Positions 8,276-17,142 of a stretch of 56,806 nucleotides of DNA are shown here, in pieces. The stretch lies in the NCBI GenBank assembly GCA_017436645.1, contig JAFSCR010000015.1, positions 1 through 56,806 on the forward strand. Reading direction: 5' to 3'. The stretch's first letter is position 1, and each line of letters begins with the position of its first letter. A program made the translations under genes and the position numbers. The notes below the pieces were generated by a model. That model searched no databases. It was not told the DNA's origin and was given only the letters and a program-made list of their open reading frames with translations. The DNA is from Clostridia bacterium. GTDB taxonomy: Bacteria > Bacillota > Clostridia > UMGS1883 > UMGS1540.

Positions 8276-9145
8276 CTAAAATAATTTTTCTATATCCCGG
8301 GGCACAGGGGCGGAAATTTCCATCCTATTGCCTGTGGAAGGATGGGGAAAGACGATTTTTTCGCAGTGGAGCCGTGTTCTCTCCCCCATCCCCGGTGCGC
8401 CGTATAGGTCATCGCCGAAAATGGGGGTGCCCATATACTGCATGTGCACCCTCAGCTGGTGAGTGCGGCCTGTTTTGGGAAATAGGCGGACGAGGGAAAG
8501 TCCGTCCTTCTCTTTTTCCACTTCGTATTCTGTTTCCGCATATTTCCCGTCCGCCGCTACGGTGCGAAGAATCACCGAGTCCTCCCGTCTTTTTATGGGC
8601 ATCTTTATATTGCCCGCTTTTGGCGACGGCACACCGCATACGGCGGCAACATACGTTTTTTCAATTTCTCCCCTTTGCATAGCGTCTGCAAGTCTTTGCG
8701 CCGAGAGAGGATTTTTGGCAACGAGGACGACGCCCGACGTGTCCCTGTCAAGCCTTGTAATGACACGGAAGGTAAAATCTTCATTCCGATAATAATACAT
8801 AATGCCGTTTGCAAGGGTATCATGGTGGTGATTTTGGGACGGATGGGTCGGCATTGCCCGTGGCTTATTTAAGGCAATCATATCTCCGTCTTCATAAAGC
8901 ACGTCAAGGGGGATATTGACAGGCGCAATATTCTCGCTTTTCCCGTCGGAAATCTGCACGAGTAATGTGTCTCCCGTCGATACGGTCATATGATTTTTCG
9001 CCACTTCCCCATTTAAGGAAATGCCGTTTTCCGCTTTCAGCCGCCGCACGAGTGCCGTGGAAAGGCCGAGGTGATTTCTTACAATATACCGCACCGTTTT
9101 GCCTGAAAGGGCAGCATCAATTTTCACTTCAATTCTTTTTTCCAT
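8276..9145 (-). CDS. RluA-family RNA pseudouridine synthase
   Basis: It isomerises uridine to pseudouridine in rRNA or tRNA. The 289-residue protein has an N-terminal S4-like domain (about 10-70) and a synthase domain with the catalytic RLDRDTSG motif, then PKTGRTHQLRVHM. The exact RNA target (RluC, RluD or RluE type) cannot be told. The start is uncertain: ATG 9145 and an in-frame GTG at 9154 both lack a purine-rich ribosome site, because the terminator hairpin 9157-9180 lies directly in front. The S4 domain starts so early that a later start is unlikely. Confidence 0.9.
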   Translation of the reverse strand: MEKRIEVKIDAALSGKTVRYIVRNHLGLSTALVRRLKAENGISLNGEVAKNHMTVSTGDTLLVQISDGKSENIAPVNIPLDVLYEDGDMIALNKPRAMPTHPSQNHHHDTLANGIMYYYRNEDFTFRVITRLDRDTSGVVLVAKNPLSAQRLADAMQRGEIEKTYVAAVCGVPSPKAGNIKMPIKRREDSVILRTVAADGKYAETEYEVEKEKDGLSLVRLFPKTGRTHQLRVHMQYMGTPIFGDDLYGAPGMGERTRLHCEKIVFPHPSTGNRMEISAPVPRDIEKLF

Positions 9146-9156
9146 ACGAAACACAA

Positions 9157-9180
9157 ACGGGCTGTGAAATCACAGCCCGT
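9157..9180 (-). terminator. Strong terminator hairpin after the glnN-ybaK-epimerase operon
   Basis: A perfect 11-bp stem ACGGGCTGTGA/TCACAGCCCGT with a two-base centre. On the minus strand TTTGTGTTT follows. It sits 2-12 bases before the possible rluA-family start codons, occupying the place of their ribosome binding site. Confidence 0.8.
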
Positions 9181-9190
9181 ATTTTCCTTT

Positions 9191-10162
9191 TCAGAGATTA
9201 CCCAGCTTCTGCTGGTATTCAATATATTCCACAATAATATCCATTGTGTTATACTTCGGCACAAATCCTAAAACACGCTTTGCCTTTTCCATGCTGCACT
9301 GGGAGCAGAAACGAAGGTGACGGGTCGTGTCCCTGTAATCTTCTGCGCTGAGAACGCCGGCAAGGTTTGCCATGGGTGTATACTCAATTTTCGGCTCATG
9401 CCCAAAATGCTTATAGAGCATCCAGGTAAGACCTGAAAGGGTGACTGCCTTTTCCGTAGTGGCATGGAAGGTTTCGCCGTTTGATTTTTCCGGATTTTCA
9501 AGACAGGCAGCAATAAGACCTGCAATGTCGGAGGAATGGACGTGGTGTAAGGTATGGTGGCCTTCATCGGGAAGCACAACCGGTTTTCCTTCGATAATAT
9601 TGCGGTAAACATCGTCACTGACGTTTCCCTGCGGGTTAATAGGCGTCCAGTATTTGCCGGAAATGTGACCTGGGAAAATAACGGTGGATTTTATCTTTCC
9701 CGCCTTCGAAAGACCGTGAAGATATTCTTCCACTGCGGCTTTACCTACGCCATAGGCATCGTCCGTTGTTCTGGGGTGGTCTTCCGTCACGGGCACATAA
9801 AACTTCATTTCATATACCCAAACGGTACCCACCTGCACAACGTGAAGGTTTTTGCAAAGTTCCTCATCTTTGAGAATAGGCACCATAAGCCCTTCAATTT
9901 CTTCTCTGTTATAGGAAATAAGGTCACAAATAACGTCGGGACGGATTTCGAGAGCAAGATTGCCTGCGGCATATCTGTCCTCTGCGTTTCTTCTGTCCAT
10001 TACGTGGAAGTGTACCTTTTCCCACTGGGGCATATCCTCATAGGTGTAGGGCCCTCGGTTACCACGGGAAACAACGTGCACTTCATACCCCATATCTACA
10101 AGGCGAGGTGCAAGAAAGGAACCGACGTGGCCACAGCCACCGAACACTAATGCTTTTTTCAT
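9191..10162 (-). CDS. NAD(P)-dependent epimerase/dehydratase family protein
   Basis: The 323-residue extended short-chain dehydrogenase has an N-terminal Rossmann motif in the variant form FGGCGHVGSFLA (residues 7-18) and a YGVGK motif that supplies the catalytic Tyr-Lys pair. HHVHSSDIAGLI and a C-terminal substrate-binding part (about 200-323) follow. Such enzymes act on nucleotide sugars or similar substrates; this one cannot be assigned further. It lies 12 bases after ybaK and is the last gene of the glnN operon, followed by a strong terminator. Confidence 0.88.
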   Translation of the reverse strand: MKKALVFGGCGHVGSFLAPRLVDMGYEVHVVSRGNRGPYTYEDMPQWEKVHFHVMDRRNAEDRYAAGNLALEIRPDVICDLISYNREEIEGLMVPILKDEELCKNLHVVQVGTVWVYEMKFYVPVTEDHPRTTDDAYGVGKAAVEEYLHGLSKAGKIKSTVIFPGHISGKYWTPINPQGNVSDDVYRNIIEGKPVVLPDEGHHTLHHVHSSDIAGLIAACLENPEKSNGETFHATTEKAVTLSGLTWMLYKHFGHEPKIEYTPMANLAGVLSAEDYRDTTRHLRFCSQCSMEKAKRVLGFVPKYNTMDIIVEYIEYQQKLGNL

Positions 10163-10174
10163 GTTTTGTCTCCT

Positions 10175-10645
10175 TCAAACAGTAAGGGATGCAGCTTTCG
10201 CATCCACGAATTCTATAAGTAGTTTGGGATTCATAATAATTTGCCCGCCCCGAATGCCTGCACTAAAGGCAATTTCGGCTTGGCTCAGGGCGCTTTCATC
10301 AATAAATGTGGGGTACTTTTTCTTCATGCCGATGGGGCTGCAACCGCCTCTTATATATCCTGTAAGGGGCAAAAGCTCTTTCATCTGGACCATTTCCACC
10401 TTTTTATTGCCGCTTTCTCTTGCGGCTTTTTTAAGGTCTACCTCAAGATGGACGGGAATGCAGAATACGCATACGCCCGTTTTGTCCCCACGGGCAACAA
10501 GAGTTTTGAAAACGCTTTCGTAGGGCAAGCCCACTTCGTCTGCAATATGGGTGCCGGAAAGGTCATTTTCGTCCACGGTATACTCCGCCGTTTTATAAGA
10601 GAGCTTTGCCTTATCGAGAAGGCGCATGGCATTTGTTTTATTCAT
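10175..10645 (-). CDS. ybaK: Cys-tRNA(Pro)/Cys-tRNA(Cys) deacylase, YbaK/EbsC family
   Basis: This editing enzyme removes cysteine wrongly attached to tRNA-Pro by prolyl-tRNA synthetase. The 156-residue length and the conserved FKTLVARGD, GYIRGGCSPIGMKK and FSAGIRGGQIIMNP blocks fit YbaK. I used ATG 10645, with GGTGGAGAGA just before it, rather than a GTG three codons earlier. It sits between glnN and the epimerase gene with 12-base gaps, so the three are probably one transcript. Confidence 0.93.
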   Translation of the reverse strand: MNKTNAMRLLDKAKLSYKTAEYTVDENDLSGTHIADEVGLPYESVFKTLVARGDKTGVCVFCIPVHLEVDLKKAARESGNKKVEMVQMKELLPLTGYIRGGCSPIGMKKKYPTFIDESALSQAEIAFSAGIRGGQIIMNPKLLIEFVDAKAASLTV

Positions 10646-10657
10646 TCTCTCCACCCG

Positions 10658-12733
10658 TTAAAACAGCATTTGGGCATAGGTGGGGAAAGGCCAGAAGTCG
10701 CCGCCTGTCAGGGTTTCCCCTCTATCTGCCGCAAGACGGATTTCGTCCATGGCACGGCATACAAAGTCCTTATAAAAGACTGCCGCTTTCTGTCCCGAAC
10801 CCATTTTTTCCGCTTCAGCTAAAAGCTCGGAAAGGTCCGCACTCTTTGCATACAGCGTATCAATTACCCCGTAAAGATTTTCAAGTAAAAGCTTGGTGCC
10901 CTGGCCGCCTTTTGAAACCCGTTTTCTGGCCTCAAAGTTTTCTGCGACCACTTTTGCATAAGCCTCAATGGCAGGGAGGATGGTACGATTCGTCATTTCA
11001 AGCATAGTAAGCGCTTCGATATGTAAGGTTTTGCAGTATTCTTCCGTCTGGATTTCATATCTCGACAAAAGCTCATCTTTTGTGAAGATATGATGTCTTT
11101 CGAAAAGATGCAGATTTTTTTCGCTTACGAGATACGGAAGGGCCTCAGGCGTTGTTCTGAGATTGAGAAGGCCACGAACTGCCGCTTCATTCTCCCATTC
11201 CGCCGCATAATTGTCGCCGTTGAAGACAATGCGCTTATGGGCGGCATACGTGGTACGGATAAGCTCGTCCACGTCGCTTTCAAAATGCTTACTCTCCTCC
11301 AGCGTGTCCGCAAATACGGAAAGGGCATCTGCAACGATTGTATTTAAGATAATGTTTGCCTCCGCAATAGATGCGGAAGAGCCAACCATACGAAATTCAA
11401 ACTTATTCCCCGTAAAGGCCAGAGGGGATGTGCGGTTGCGGTCCGTGGTGTCTTTTGCAAATTCGGGAAGCACTCTGACGCCTACCGCCATCATTTCCTT
11501 TTCCTGTTCATCATAGGCCTTACCTGCCTCCATAGCGTCTAAAACGCCGGTCAGCTCATCGCCGAGGAAAATGGACAAAATGGCAGGCGGTGCTTCTGCC
11601 GCACCGAGACGGTGGTCATTCCCAGCCGTTGCCACGGAAAGGCGAAGAAGGTCCTGATATTCATCCACGGCCTTGATAATGGCCGCCAGAAACAGAAGGA
11701 AACGCTTGTTATCCTGCGGTGCTTTCCCCGGATTTAACAGATTTTCGCCGCCGGAGGTGGAAAGCGACCAGTTATTATGTTTGCCGCTGCCGTTTACGCC
11801 ACGGAAAGGCTTCTCGTGGAGAAGACAGACCATGCCGTGCTTTTCCGCCACCTTTTTCATCATTTCCATGGTGAGCTGATTATGGTCAGTAGCAGTATTG
11901 ACGGACGTAAATACGGGTGCCAGTTCATGCTGGGACGGTGCCGCCTCGTTATGCTCCGTTTTGGCAAGGACGCCAAGCTTCCAGAGTTCACGGTCTAAAT
12001 CCTTCATAAAGGCAAGGACTCTCGGTTTAATGGTGCCGAAATAATGGTCATCCATTTCCTGTCCTTTCGGCGGCTTTGCGCCAAAAAGGGTGCGCCCTGT
12101 AAACACAAGGTCCCTTCTTTTTTGGAACATTTCCTTATCAATTAAAAAGTATTCCTGCTCAGCGCCGACTGTGGGCGTAACCCGCTTTGTTTCCGTATCG
12201 CCGAAAAGACGTAATATTCGCTTTGCCTGACGGTTTATGGCCTCCATGGAGCGGAGAAGGGGCGTCTTTTTATCAAGGCACTCCCCGTTATAGGCATAAA
12301 ACGCCGTGGGAATACAAAGGGTGTTATCTTTTATAAATGCATAGGAAGTAGGGTCCCATGCCGTATAGCCACGTGCTTCAAAGGTGGTGCGAAGACCGCC
12401 CGAAGGGAAGCTGGATGCATCCGACTCACCCTTTAAAAGCTCTTTGCCGGAAAACTCCATAATGACGCCGTCACCCTTAGGGGCAATGAAGCTATCGTGT
12501 TTTTCGGCTGTAATCCCCGTCATAGGCTGGAACCAATGGGTAAAATGGGTTGCCCCGTTTTCTACCGCCCAGTCCTTCATGGCGGTGGCCACCGTTTTTG
12601 CAACGGCGCTGTCAAGGGATTTGCCTTCTTCCACAGTTCTTCTTACGGCTTCGTATGTTTCTTTCGGGAGACGGGCCTGCATCTCACGGTCATTAAAAAC
12701 CATACTGCCAAATAATTCTGAAATCTGATTCAT
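10658..12733 (-). CDS. glnN: Glutamine synthetase type III
   Basis: It makes glutamine from glutamate, ammonia and ATP. The 691-residue length and N-terminal [12 protein letters not shown] mark the large GSIII class rather than GlnA. Conserved elements include [42 protein letters not shown] (ATP and glutamate site) and [16 protein letters not shown]. The start could be ATG 12733 or a GTG at 12739; AAGGA lies upstream and fits either. It is the first gene of an operon with ybaK and an epimerase, behind a consensus promoter. No GlnR operator is obvious. Confidence 0.96.
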   Translation of the reverse strand: MNQISELFGSMVFNDREMQARLPKETYEAVRRTVEEGKSLDSAVAKTVATAMKDWAVENGATHFTHWFQPMTGITAEKHDSFIAPKGDGVIMEFSGKELLKGESDASSFPSGGLRTTFEARGYTAWDPTSYAFIKDNTLCIPTAFYAYNGECLDKKTPLLRSMEAINRQAKRILRLFGDTETKRVTPTVGAEQEYFLIDKEMFQKRRDLVFTGRTLFGAKPPKGQEMDDHYFGTIKPRVLAFMKDLDRELWKLGVLAKTEHNEAAPSQHELAPVFTSVNTATDHNQLTMEMMKKVAEKHGMVCLLHEKPFRGVNGSGKHNNWSLSTSGGENLLNPGKAPQDNKRFLLFLAAIIKAVDEYQDLLRLSVATAGNDHRLGAAEAPPAILSIFLGDELTGVLDAMEAGKAYDEQEKEMMAVGVRVLPEFAKDTTDRNRTSPLAFTGNKFEFRMVGSSASIAEANIILNTIVADALSVFADTLEESKHFESDVDELIRTTYAAHKRIVFNGDNYAAEWENEAAVRGLLNLRTTPEALPYLVSEKNLHLFERHHIFTKDELLSRYEIQTEEYCKTLHIEALTMLEMTNRTILPAIEAYAKVVAENFEARKRVSKGGQGTKLLLENLYGVIDTLYAKSADLSELLAEAEKMGSGQKAAVFYKDFVCRAMDEIRLAADRGETLTGGDFWPFPTYAQMLF

Positions 12734-12775
12734 AAGCACGAAAGTCCTTCCGCAAATTTCTACATTTTCCCTTTT

Positions 12776-12804
12776 ATTGTACCCTACCTTTTCCCAATTG
12801 TCAA
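12776..12804 (-). promoter_or_regulatory. Sigma-A promoter of glnN
   Basis: Minus strand TTGACA (12799-12804), 17-bp spacer, TACAAT (12776-12781). Confidence 0.82.
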
Positions 12805-12825
12805 GGAGAAAAGCCCTTTTTCAAG

Positions 12826-12852
12826 AAAAAAGAGGGACAAGAAACTGTCCCC
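12826..12852 (-). terminator. Terminator of the noc-like gene
   Basis: On the minus strand GGGACA and TGTCCC pair around a short loop and are followed by CTCTTTTTTC, directly after the noc-like stop codon. Confidence 0.75.
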
Positions 12853-13695
12853 CTAATCCTTCTGCTTATCAATTCTTATGGTGTATTCATAATATGTATC
12901 GAATTCCGTCTTTTTCGTAATGGGATTTACGCCTGCTTCCCGCACCATATCGAGCGCCTTATCAATCGTATTGAGGAAGATACGAAAATCACTTCTTTTC
13001 CGTTTGACCACTACGCTCGAAACTGTTTTTTCAGCCTCTTTTTCTGCTGCCTCTTCCCGCGTCTTTATTTCTTCCAGAAGTGCATCAATATATTCATCTG
13101 CCGCACGGACGTTCATGTTCTTCTCCACAATCTGCATCAGTGCTTTCCATTGCATCTCCTCATCGGGAAGACGAAGCAGCGCTCTGGCGTGGCGTTCTGT
13201 CAGTTTATTATCCGAAACGATTTTCTTAAGGTAAGGTGAAAGCTTTAAAATCCGGAGTTTGTTGGCAACGGTGGATTGCTTTTTTCCCGTTTTTGCCGCC
13301 ACTTCTTCCTGTGTCATGCCGTGGTCTCTGATTAGCCTGTTATACCCTTCCGCCTCCTCAAAAAACCCCAGTTCCTTTCTCTGCAGGTTTTCGATGAGCG
13401 CCATGACAGCACTGTCATTATCGGTAATATTGACAATCATGGCAGGCACGGTGGGGCGTGCCAGAGATTTTGCCGCCCGAAGGCGCCGCTCACCCGTTAC
13501 CAGTTCATAAAGGTCTTTTGATAAACGTCTGACAGTAATGGGCTGAATAATGCCGTATTCCCGAATGGAATTGGCAAGCTCTTCAATGGCCAGACTGTCA
13601 AAGGTCTGTCTCGGCTGATAAGGGTTCGGGATAATGGCATCCACGGGGATCTGGAAAATGCGGTTCTTTTCGTCTTGCAGTTTAAAACTTAACAT
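12853..13695 (-). CDS. noc: ParB/Noc-family DNA-binding protein
   Basis: The 280-residue protein has a ParB N-terminal nuclease-like domain with the CTP-binding box GERRLRAAKSL. A helix-turn-helix (MTQEEVAAKTGKKQSTVANKLRIL) and a C-terminal dimer region follow. Its place directly after mnmG-rsmG is that of noc, the nucleoid occlusion factor that spreads on DNA and keeps division off the chromosome. The usual soj and spo0J genes are not next to it; glnN follows instead, so it might be the chromosomal ParB itself. ATG 13695 is chosen because GAGGTG lies nine bases upstream. It has its own promoter. Confidence 0.82.
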   Translation of the reverse strand: MLSFKLQDEKNRIFQIPVDAIIPNPYQPRQTFDSLAIEELANSIREYGIIQPITVRRLSKDLYELVTGERRLRAAKSLARPTVPAMIVNITDNDSAVMALIENLQRKELGFFEEAEGYNRLIRDHGMTQEEVAAKTGKKQSTVANKLRILKLSPYLKKIVSDNKLTERHARALLRLPDEEMQWKALMQIVEKNMNVRAADEYIDALLEEIKTREEAAEKEAEKTVSSVVVKRKRSDFRIFLNTIDKALDMVREAGVNPITKKTEFDTYYEYTIRIDKQKD

Positions 13696-13716
13696 ATTAT
13701 GCATCACCTCACGAAA

Positions 13717-13745
13717 AGATTACCATATTTTGGAAATTTTGTAAA
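13717..13745 (-). promoter_or_regulatory. Sigma-A promoter of the noc-like gene
   Basis: Minus strand TTTACA (13740-13745), 17-bp spacer, TAATCT (13717-13722). It lies just past the rsmG terminator. Confidence 0.7.
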
Positions 13746-13746
13746 G

Positions 13747-13790
13747 AAAAAAATTCCGACTTCTTTTTTATTAAGAAATCGGAGATTTTT
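13747..13790 (-). terminator. Terminator overlapping the rsmG stop codon
   Basis: TCCGATTTCTT and AAGAAGTCGGA (minus strand) form an 11-position stem with one wobble, followed by ATTTTTTTC. The 5' arm contains the last codons of rsmG. It ends the long pheB-to-rsmG operon. Confidence 0.8.
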
Positions 13791-14466
13791 GCGGTTTTCC
13801 GGCTTTTCTCGGATATGCTGACGGGGTTTGTCCCTCTTTGCGGACGGCGATGACAACGTGCTCCATATCCTGCCAGGATTTGTCATAAATTTCTTCTATT
13901 TTTCCGCCTAAAATTTTTAAAGCTTTTGCGGAATTTTTCGCTTCTTCCGCCCCATCCCTTCCTTTTAGGGCGAGAAATACGCCGCCCTTTTTGACGAGAG
14001 GCAAACAGTATTCGCAAAGAACAGGGAGGTTAGCCACGGCACGTGCCGTGACCGCATCAAAACTTTCCCGCATTTTAGTGCGGCCCGCATCCTCGGCACG
14101 AAGATGGACCGTTTCAATATCGGAAAGGCCAAGTGCTTCGATAACTGTATCGAGAAACGTGAGTCTTTTTTGCAGGGCATCTATAAGCGTCACTTTTATA
14201 TCGGGGCGCACAATTTTAAGAGGCAGACCGGGAAAGCCCGCACCTGTGCCCACATCCGCAAGGGTTGCCCCTTTCGGCAAAAGTGACTGACAGCTGATGC
14301 TGTCCACAAAATGCTTATTCACCACTTCGTCATGGGCAGTAATTGCCGTAAGATTCATTTTTTCGTTCCACTCGAGGAGTAATTTCTCGTAAAGCGCAAA
14401 CTTTTCGATCATTTCCGCCGTGGGGGTAATCCCAAAGGCCGCAAGGCCCTTTTTTAATTCTTCCAT
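13771..14466 (-). CDS. rsmG: 16S rRNA (guanine(527)-N(7))-methyltransferase
   Basis: It methylates G527 of 16S rRNA using SAM. The 231-residue length fits, and the SAM-binding motif LADVGTGAGFPGLPLKI is clear, followed by DALQKRLTFLD and VTARAVANLPVLCEY. Its ATG overlaps the mnmG stop codon (TAATG), so the two are translationally coupled. The frame stays open upstream of 14466, but that part lies inside mnmG and is not coding. It is the last gene of the operon. Confidence 0.95.
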   Translation of the reverse strand: MEELKKGLAAFGITPTAEMIEKFALYEKLLLEWNEKMNLTAITAHDEVVNKHFVDSISCQSLLPKGATLADVGTGAGFPGLPLKIVRPDIKVTLIDALQKRLTFLDTVIEALGLSDIETVHLRAEDAGRTKMRESFDAVTARAVANLPVLCEYCLPLVKKGGVFLALKGRDGAEEAKNSAKALKILGGKIEEIYDKSWQDMEHVVIAVRKEGQTPSAYPRKAGKPQKSPIS

Positions 14467-16334
14467 TACTGTAATTTTCCCTTCTCGAGATACACAAGGA
14501 GTACGCTGATATCGGCAGGCGAAACACCCGAAATACGGGAAGCCTGTCCTAAATTTTTCGGCTGGTGGCGTGTCAGCTTTTGCCGTGCCTCTGTGCAAAG
14601 GCCGTCCAGTTTCATATAGTCCAGCCCATCGGGCAGTTTTTTATCTTCAAGCTTTCGAAACTGCTGTACTGCCTGCTTCTGTCTTTTAATATAGCCTTCG
14701 TATTTAATGCGGGTTTCCGCTTCCATCCACACTTCTTTCCGAAGGGTCGGTCGGTCCGTATCCACGGGAGAAAGGGCCGCATAAGAAATTTGGGGACGGC
14801 GAATAAGGTCTGCAAGGCGTATGCCCGTTTTTACAGGCTCACAGCCTGCTTCCGTCATAATACGGGAAAGGGTTTCGGAAGGCGGAACAGAATGCTTTTC
14901 AAGGCGATAAATTTCCGCCTCAATCTGCTTTTGCTTTTCTAAGAATCTGGTATACCGTTCTTCGGAAACAAGGCCTGCACGGTAGCCTTTCGGCGTCAGC
15001 CGTGCATCAGCATTGTCCTGCCGGAGAAGAAGCCTGTATTCCGACCGGGAGGTCATCATGCGGTAAGGCTCGTTTGTCCCTTTTGTTACAAGGTCGTCAA
15101 TTAAAACGCCCACGTACCCTTCGTCACGCCCGATAATGAGGGGTTCTTTCCCGAAAAGTTTCAGTGCCGCATTGGCACCTGCCACAAGGCCCTGTGCCGC
15201 TGCTTCTTCATAGCCGCTTGTGCCGTTGAACTGGCCGGCACCGTAAAGGCCTCGGATATGCTTACTTTCAAGAGTTGCTTCAAGATACAAAGGGTCGCAG
15301 CAATCATATTCAATAGCATACCCCGCCCGCATAATTACGGCATTTTCAAGGCCGGCAATAGAATGAAGTACTTCCTCCTGTACGTCTTCGGGAAGGGACG
15401 TGGAAAGGCCGGAAACGTACATTTCTTCCGTATCAAGGCCCATAGGCTCAATAAAGAGCTGGTGACGCTCACGTTCTGCAAAACGGACCACCTTATCTTC
15501 AATGGACGGGCAGTATCTTGCCCCTACCCCCTCAATTACGCCTGAAAACATAGGCGCACGATGGAGGTTTGCACGGATAATTTCGTGGGTTTTTTCGTTT
15601 GTATAGGTCAGATAACAGGCAACCTGATTTTCGAGTTTTCCCTCTGTATCATAGGAAAACGGCGTAATCTCATCGTCGCCGTACTGGGGCTCCATTTTGG
15701 TAAAGTCGAGACTTCTGCGGCTAATTCTGGGCGGTGTGCCCGTTTTAAAGCGGCGAAGCGGTATGCCGAGTTTTTCGATAGACTCGGCAAGAAGTGTTGA
15801 GGGGAACATACCGTCAGGGCCGCCCTTATGGCTATGCTCGCCCGTAATAATTTTTCCGTTTAAGTATGTGCCCGTGGCGATAACCACCGCAGGGGCATAA
15901 AAGGAAGCGCCGAGGTGGGTTTTAACCCCCTGCACTTTTCCGTCCTCAGCTAATATTTCAACGATTTCCGCCTGACGGACATCGAGATTTTCCATTTCTT
16001 CCATGCGCCGTTTCATTTCACGCATATAGGACCATTTATCTGTCTGTGCACGAAGGGCGTGGACGGCAGGTCCTTTCCCCGTATTGAGGAGACGGGACTG
16101 CAAAAATGTAGCGTCCGCCGCCTTCCCCATAACGCCGCCAAGCGCGTCAATTTCACGGACAAGGTGCCCTTTTGCACTGCCGCCGATGTTGGGGTTACAG
16201 GACATGGAGGCAAGAAAATCAAGGCTCATGGAAAAAAGCAGGGTCTTTGCCCCTACCCGTGCTGCTGCTGCCGCCGCCTCACAGCCTGCATGGCCGCCGC
16301 CGACGACGATAACGTCATATCTCGCTTCTGTCAT
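14466..16334 (-). CDS. mnmG: tRNA uridine-5-carboxymethylaminomethyl modification enzyme, FAD subunit
   Basis: With MnmE it installs the carboxymethylaminomethyl group at wobble U34 of several tRNAs. The 622-residue length is typical. The FAD-binding motif VVGGGHAGCEAAAAAARVG is at residues 10-28, followed by SCNPNIGGSAKGHLVREIDALGG and the C-terminal GidA-associated domain ending SRISGVSPADISVLLVYL. mnmE is not in the window. It lies 13 bases after the SDR gene in the long operon, and the start has AGGAGCAGG upstream. Confidence 0.97.
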   Translation of the reverse strand: MTEARYDVIVVGGGHAGCEAAAAAARVGAKTLLFSMSLDFLASMSCNPNIGGSAKGHLVREIDALGGVMGKAADATFLQSRLLNTGKGPAVHALRAQTDKWSYMREMKRRMEEMENLDVRQAEIVEILAEDGKVQGVKTHLGASFYAPAVVIATGTYLNGKIITGEHSHKGGPDGMFPSTLLAESIEKLGIPLRRFKTGTPPRISRRSLDFTKMEPQYGDDEITPFSYDTEGKLENQVACYLTYTNEKTHEIIRANLHRAPMFSGVIEGVGARYCPSIEDKVVRFAERERHQLFIEPMGLDTEEMYVSGLSTSLPEDVQEEVLHSIAGLENAVIMRAGYAIEYDCCDPLYLEATLESKHIRGLYGAGQFNGTSGYEEAAAQGLVAGANAALKLFGKEPLIIGRDEGYVGVLIDDLVTKGTNEPYRMMTSRSEYRLLLRQDNADARLTPKGYRAGLVSEERYTRFLEKQKQIEAEIYRLEKHSVPPSETLSRIMTEAGCEPVKTGIRLADLIRRPQISYAALSPVDTDRPTLRKEVWMEAETRIKYEGYIKRQKQAVQQFRKLEDKKLPDGLDYMKLDGLCTEARQKLTRHQPKNLGQASRISGVSPADISVLLVYLEKGKLQ

Positions 16335-16347
16335 ATCCTGCTCCTTT

Positions 16348-17142
16348 CTAAGCCTTTGGCTTTTTTACATATAAAACACCGATCAGACGGCAAACTATGG
16401 TTTCCCCTAAAATTCTCTTCAGGAGAGAAAAAAGTTTATAGGTAAATCCTATGGTATAAAGCGGTCGCACATGTTTTTTCATTGCAATACGCACCACCGT
16501 TTTTGCAACGGCTGATGCCGTCATGCCCCCCTCTTCATCCTTTTCCATAACGGCAATGGAGGGGGTAATTCTGCCGCCGTAAACATCTTCACCTAAAAAA
16601 CCTTTTGTTCTTGCGGCGGTAAAGCCTGTTTTTGTGTCCCCGGGCATTACGGCCACCGCCGATATACCAAAGTGGCGCACTTCATTTCCGAGGGCACATA
16701 TATACGAATTGATTGCCGCTTTGGAAGCGGAATAAAAACTCTGAAACGGAATGGGGAAAAACGCCGCCGCACTTGAAACGGCCACAATTCTGCCCTTTGC
16801 CTTTCGAAGGAGGGGCAGAGCATATTTTGTAGTCAGAAACACACCGAAAAAGTTTACATCCATCTGGCGGCGAGCATCGGCAACATCCGTAAATTCCGCC
16901 GCACCCGCAATGCCAAAACCTGCATTACAAATAAGAAGGTCGATTTTCTCTTCCTTTTCCGAAAGAAGATGAAATGCCGCCTTTACGCTTTCTTCCGAAG
17001 AAACATCGGCATCAATATGGGAAATCCCTTCCCCATCCCTACCTGTGCGGGAAAGGTCATATACACGGTATTCTTTTTTTAAAAGCATGGCAATTTCCTT
17101 GCCGATTCCGCCGGATGCACCGGTAATGACCGCTACCTTCAT
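16348..17142 (-). CDS. Short-chain dehydrogenase/reductase
   Basis: The 264-residue classical SDR has the cofactor loop TGASGGIGKEIA (residues 8-19), NAGFG, the catalytic Ser (VSSAAAFF) and the YSASK Tyr-Lys motif. The C-terminus, KLFSLLKRILGETIVCRLIGVLYV, is hydrophobic and may associate with the membrane. The substrate is unknown. Its ATG overlaps the dus stop by four bases (ATGA), so it is coupled to dus. The open frame upstream of 17142 lies inside dus and is not coding. Confidence 0.93.
   Translation of the reverse strand: MKVAVITGASGGIGKEIAMLLKKEYRVYDLSRTGRDGEGISHIDADVSSEESVKAAFHLLSEKEEKIDLLICNAGFGIAGAAEFTDVADARRQMDVNFFGVFLTTKYALPLLRKAKGRIVAVSSAAAFFPIPFQSFYSASKAAINSYICALGNEVRHFGISAVAVMPGDTKTGFTAARTKGFLGEDVYGGRITPSIAVMEKDEEGGMTASAVAKTVVRIAMKKHVRPLYTIGFTYKLFSLLKRILGETIVCRLIGVLYVKKPKA

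Noticed and set aside
12740..13770. oriC, expected near mnmG-rsmG-noc
   Set aside because: No cluster of DnaA boxes, no dnaA or dnaN gene and no suitable long intergenic region in the window.
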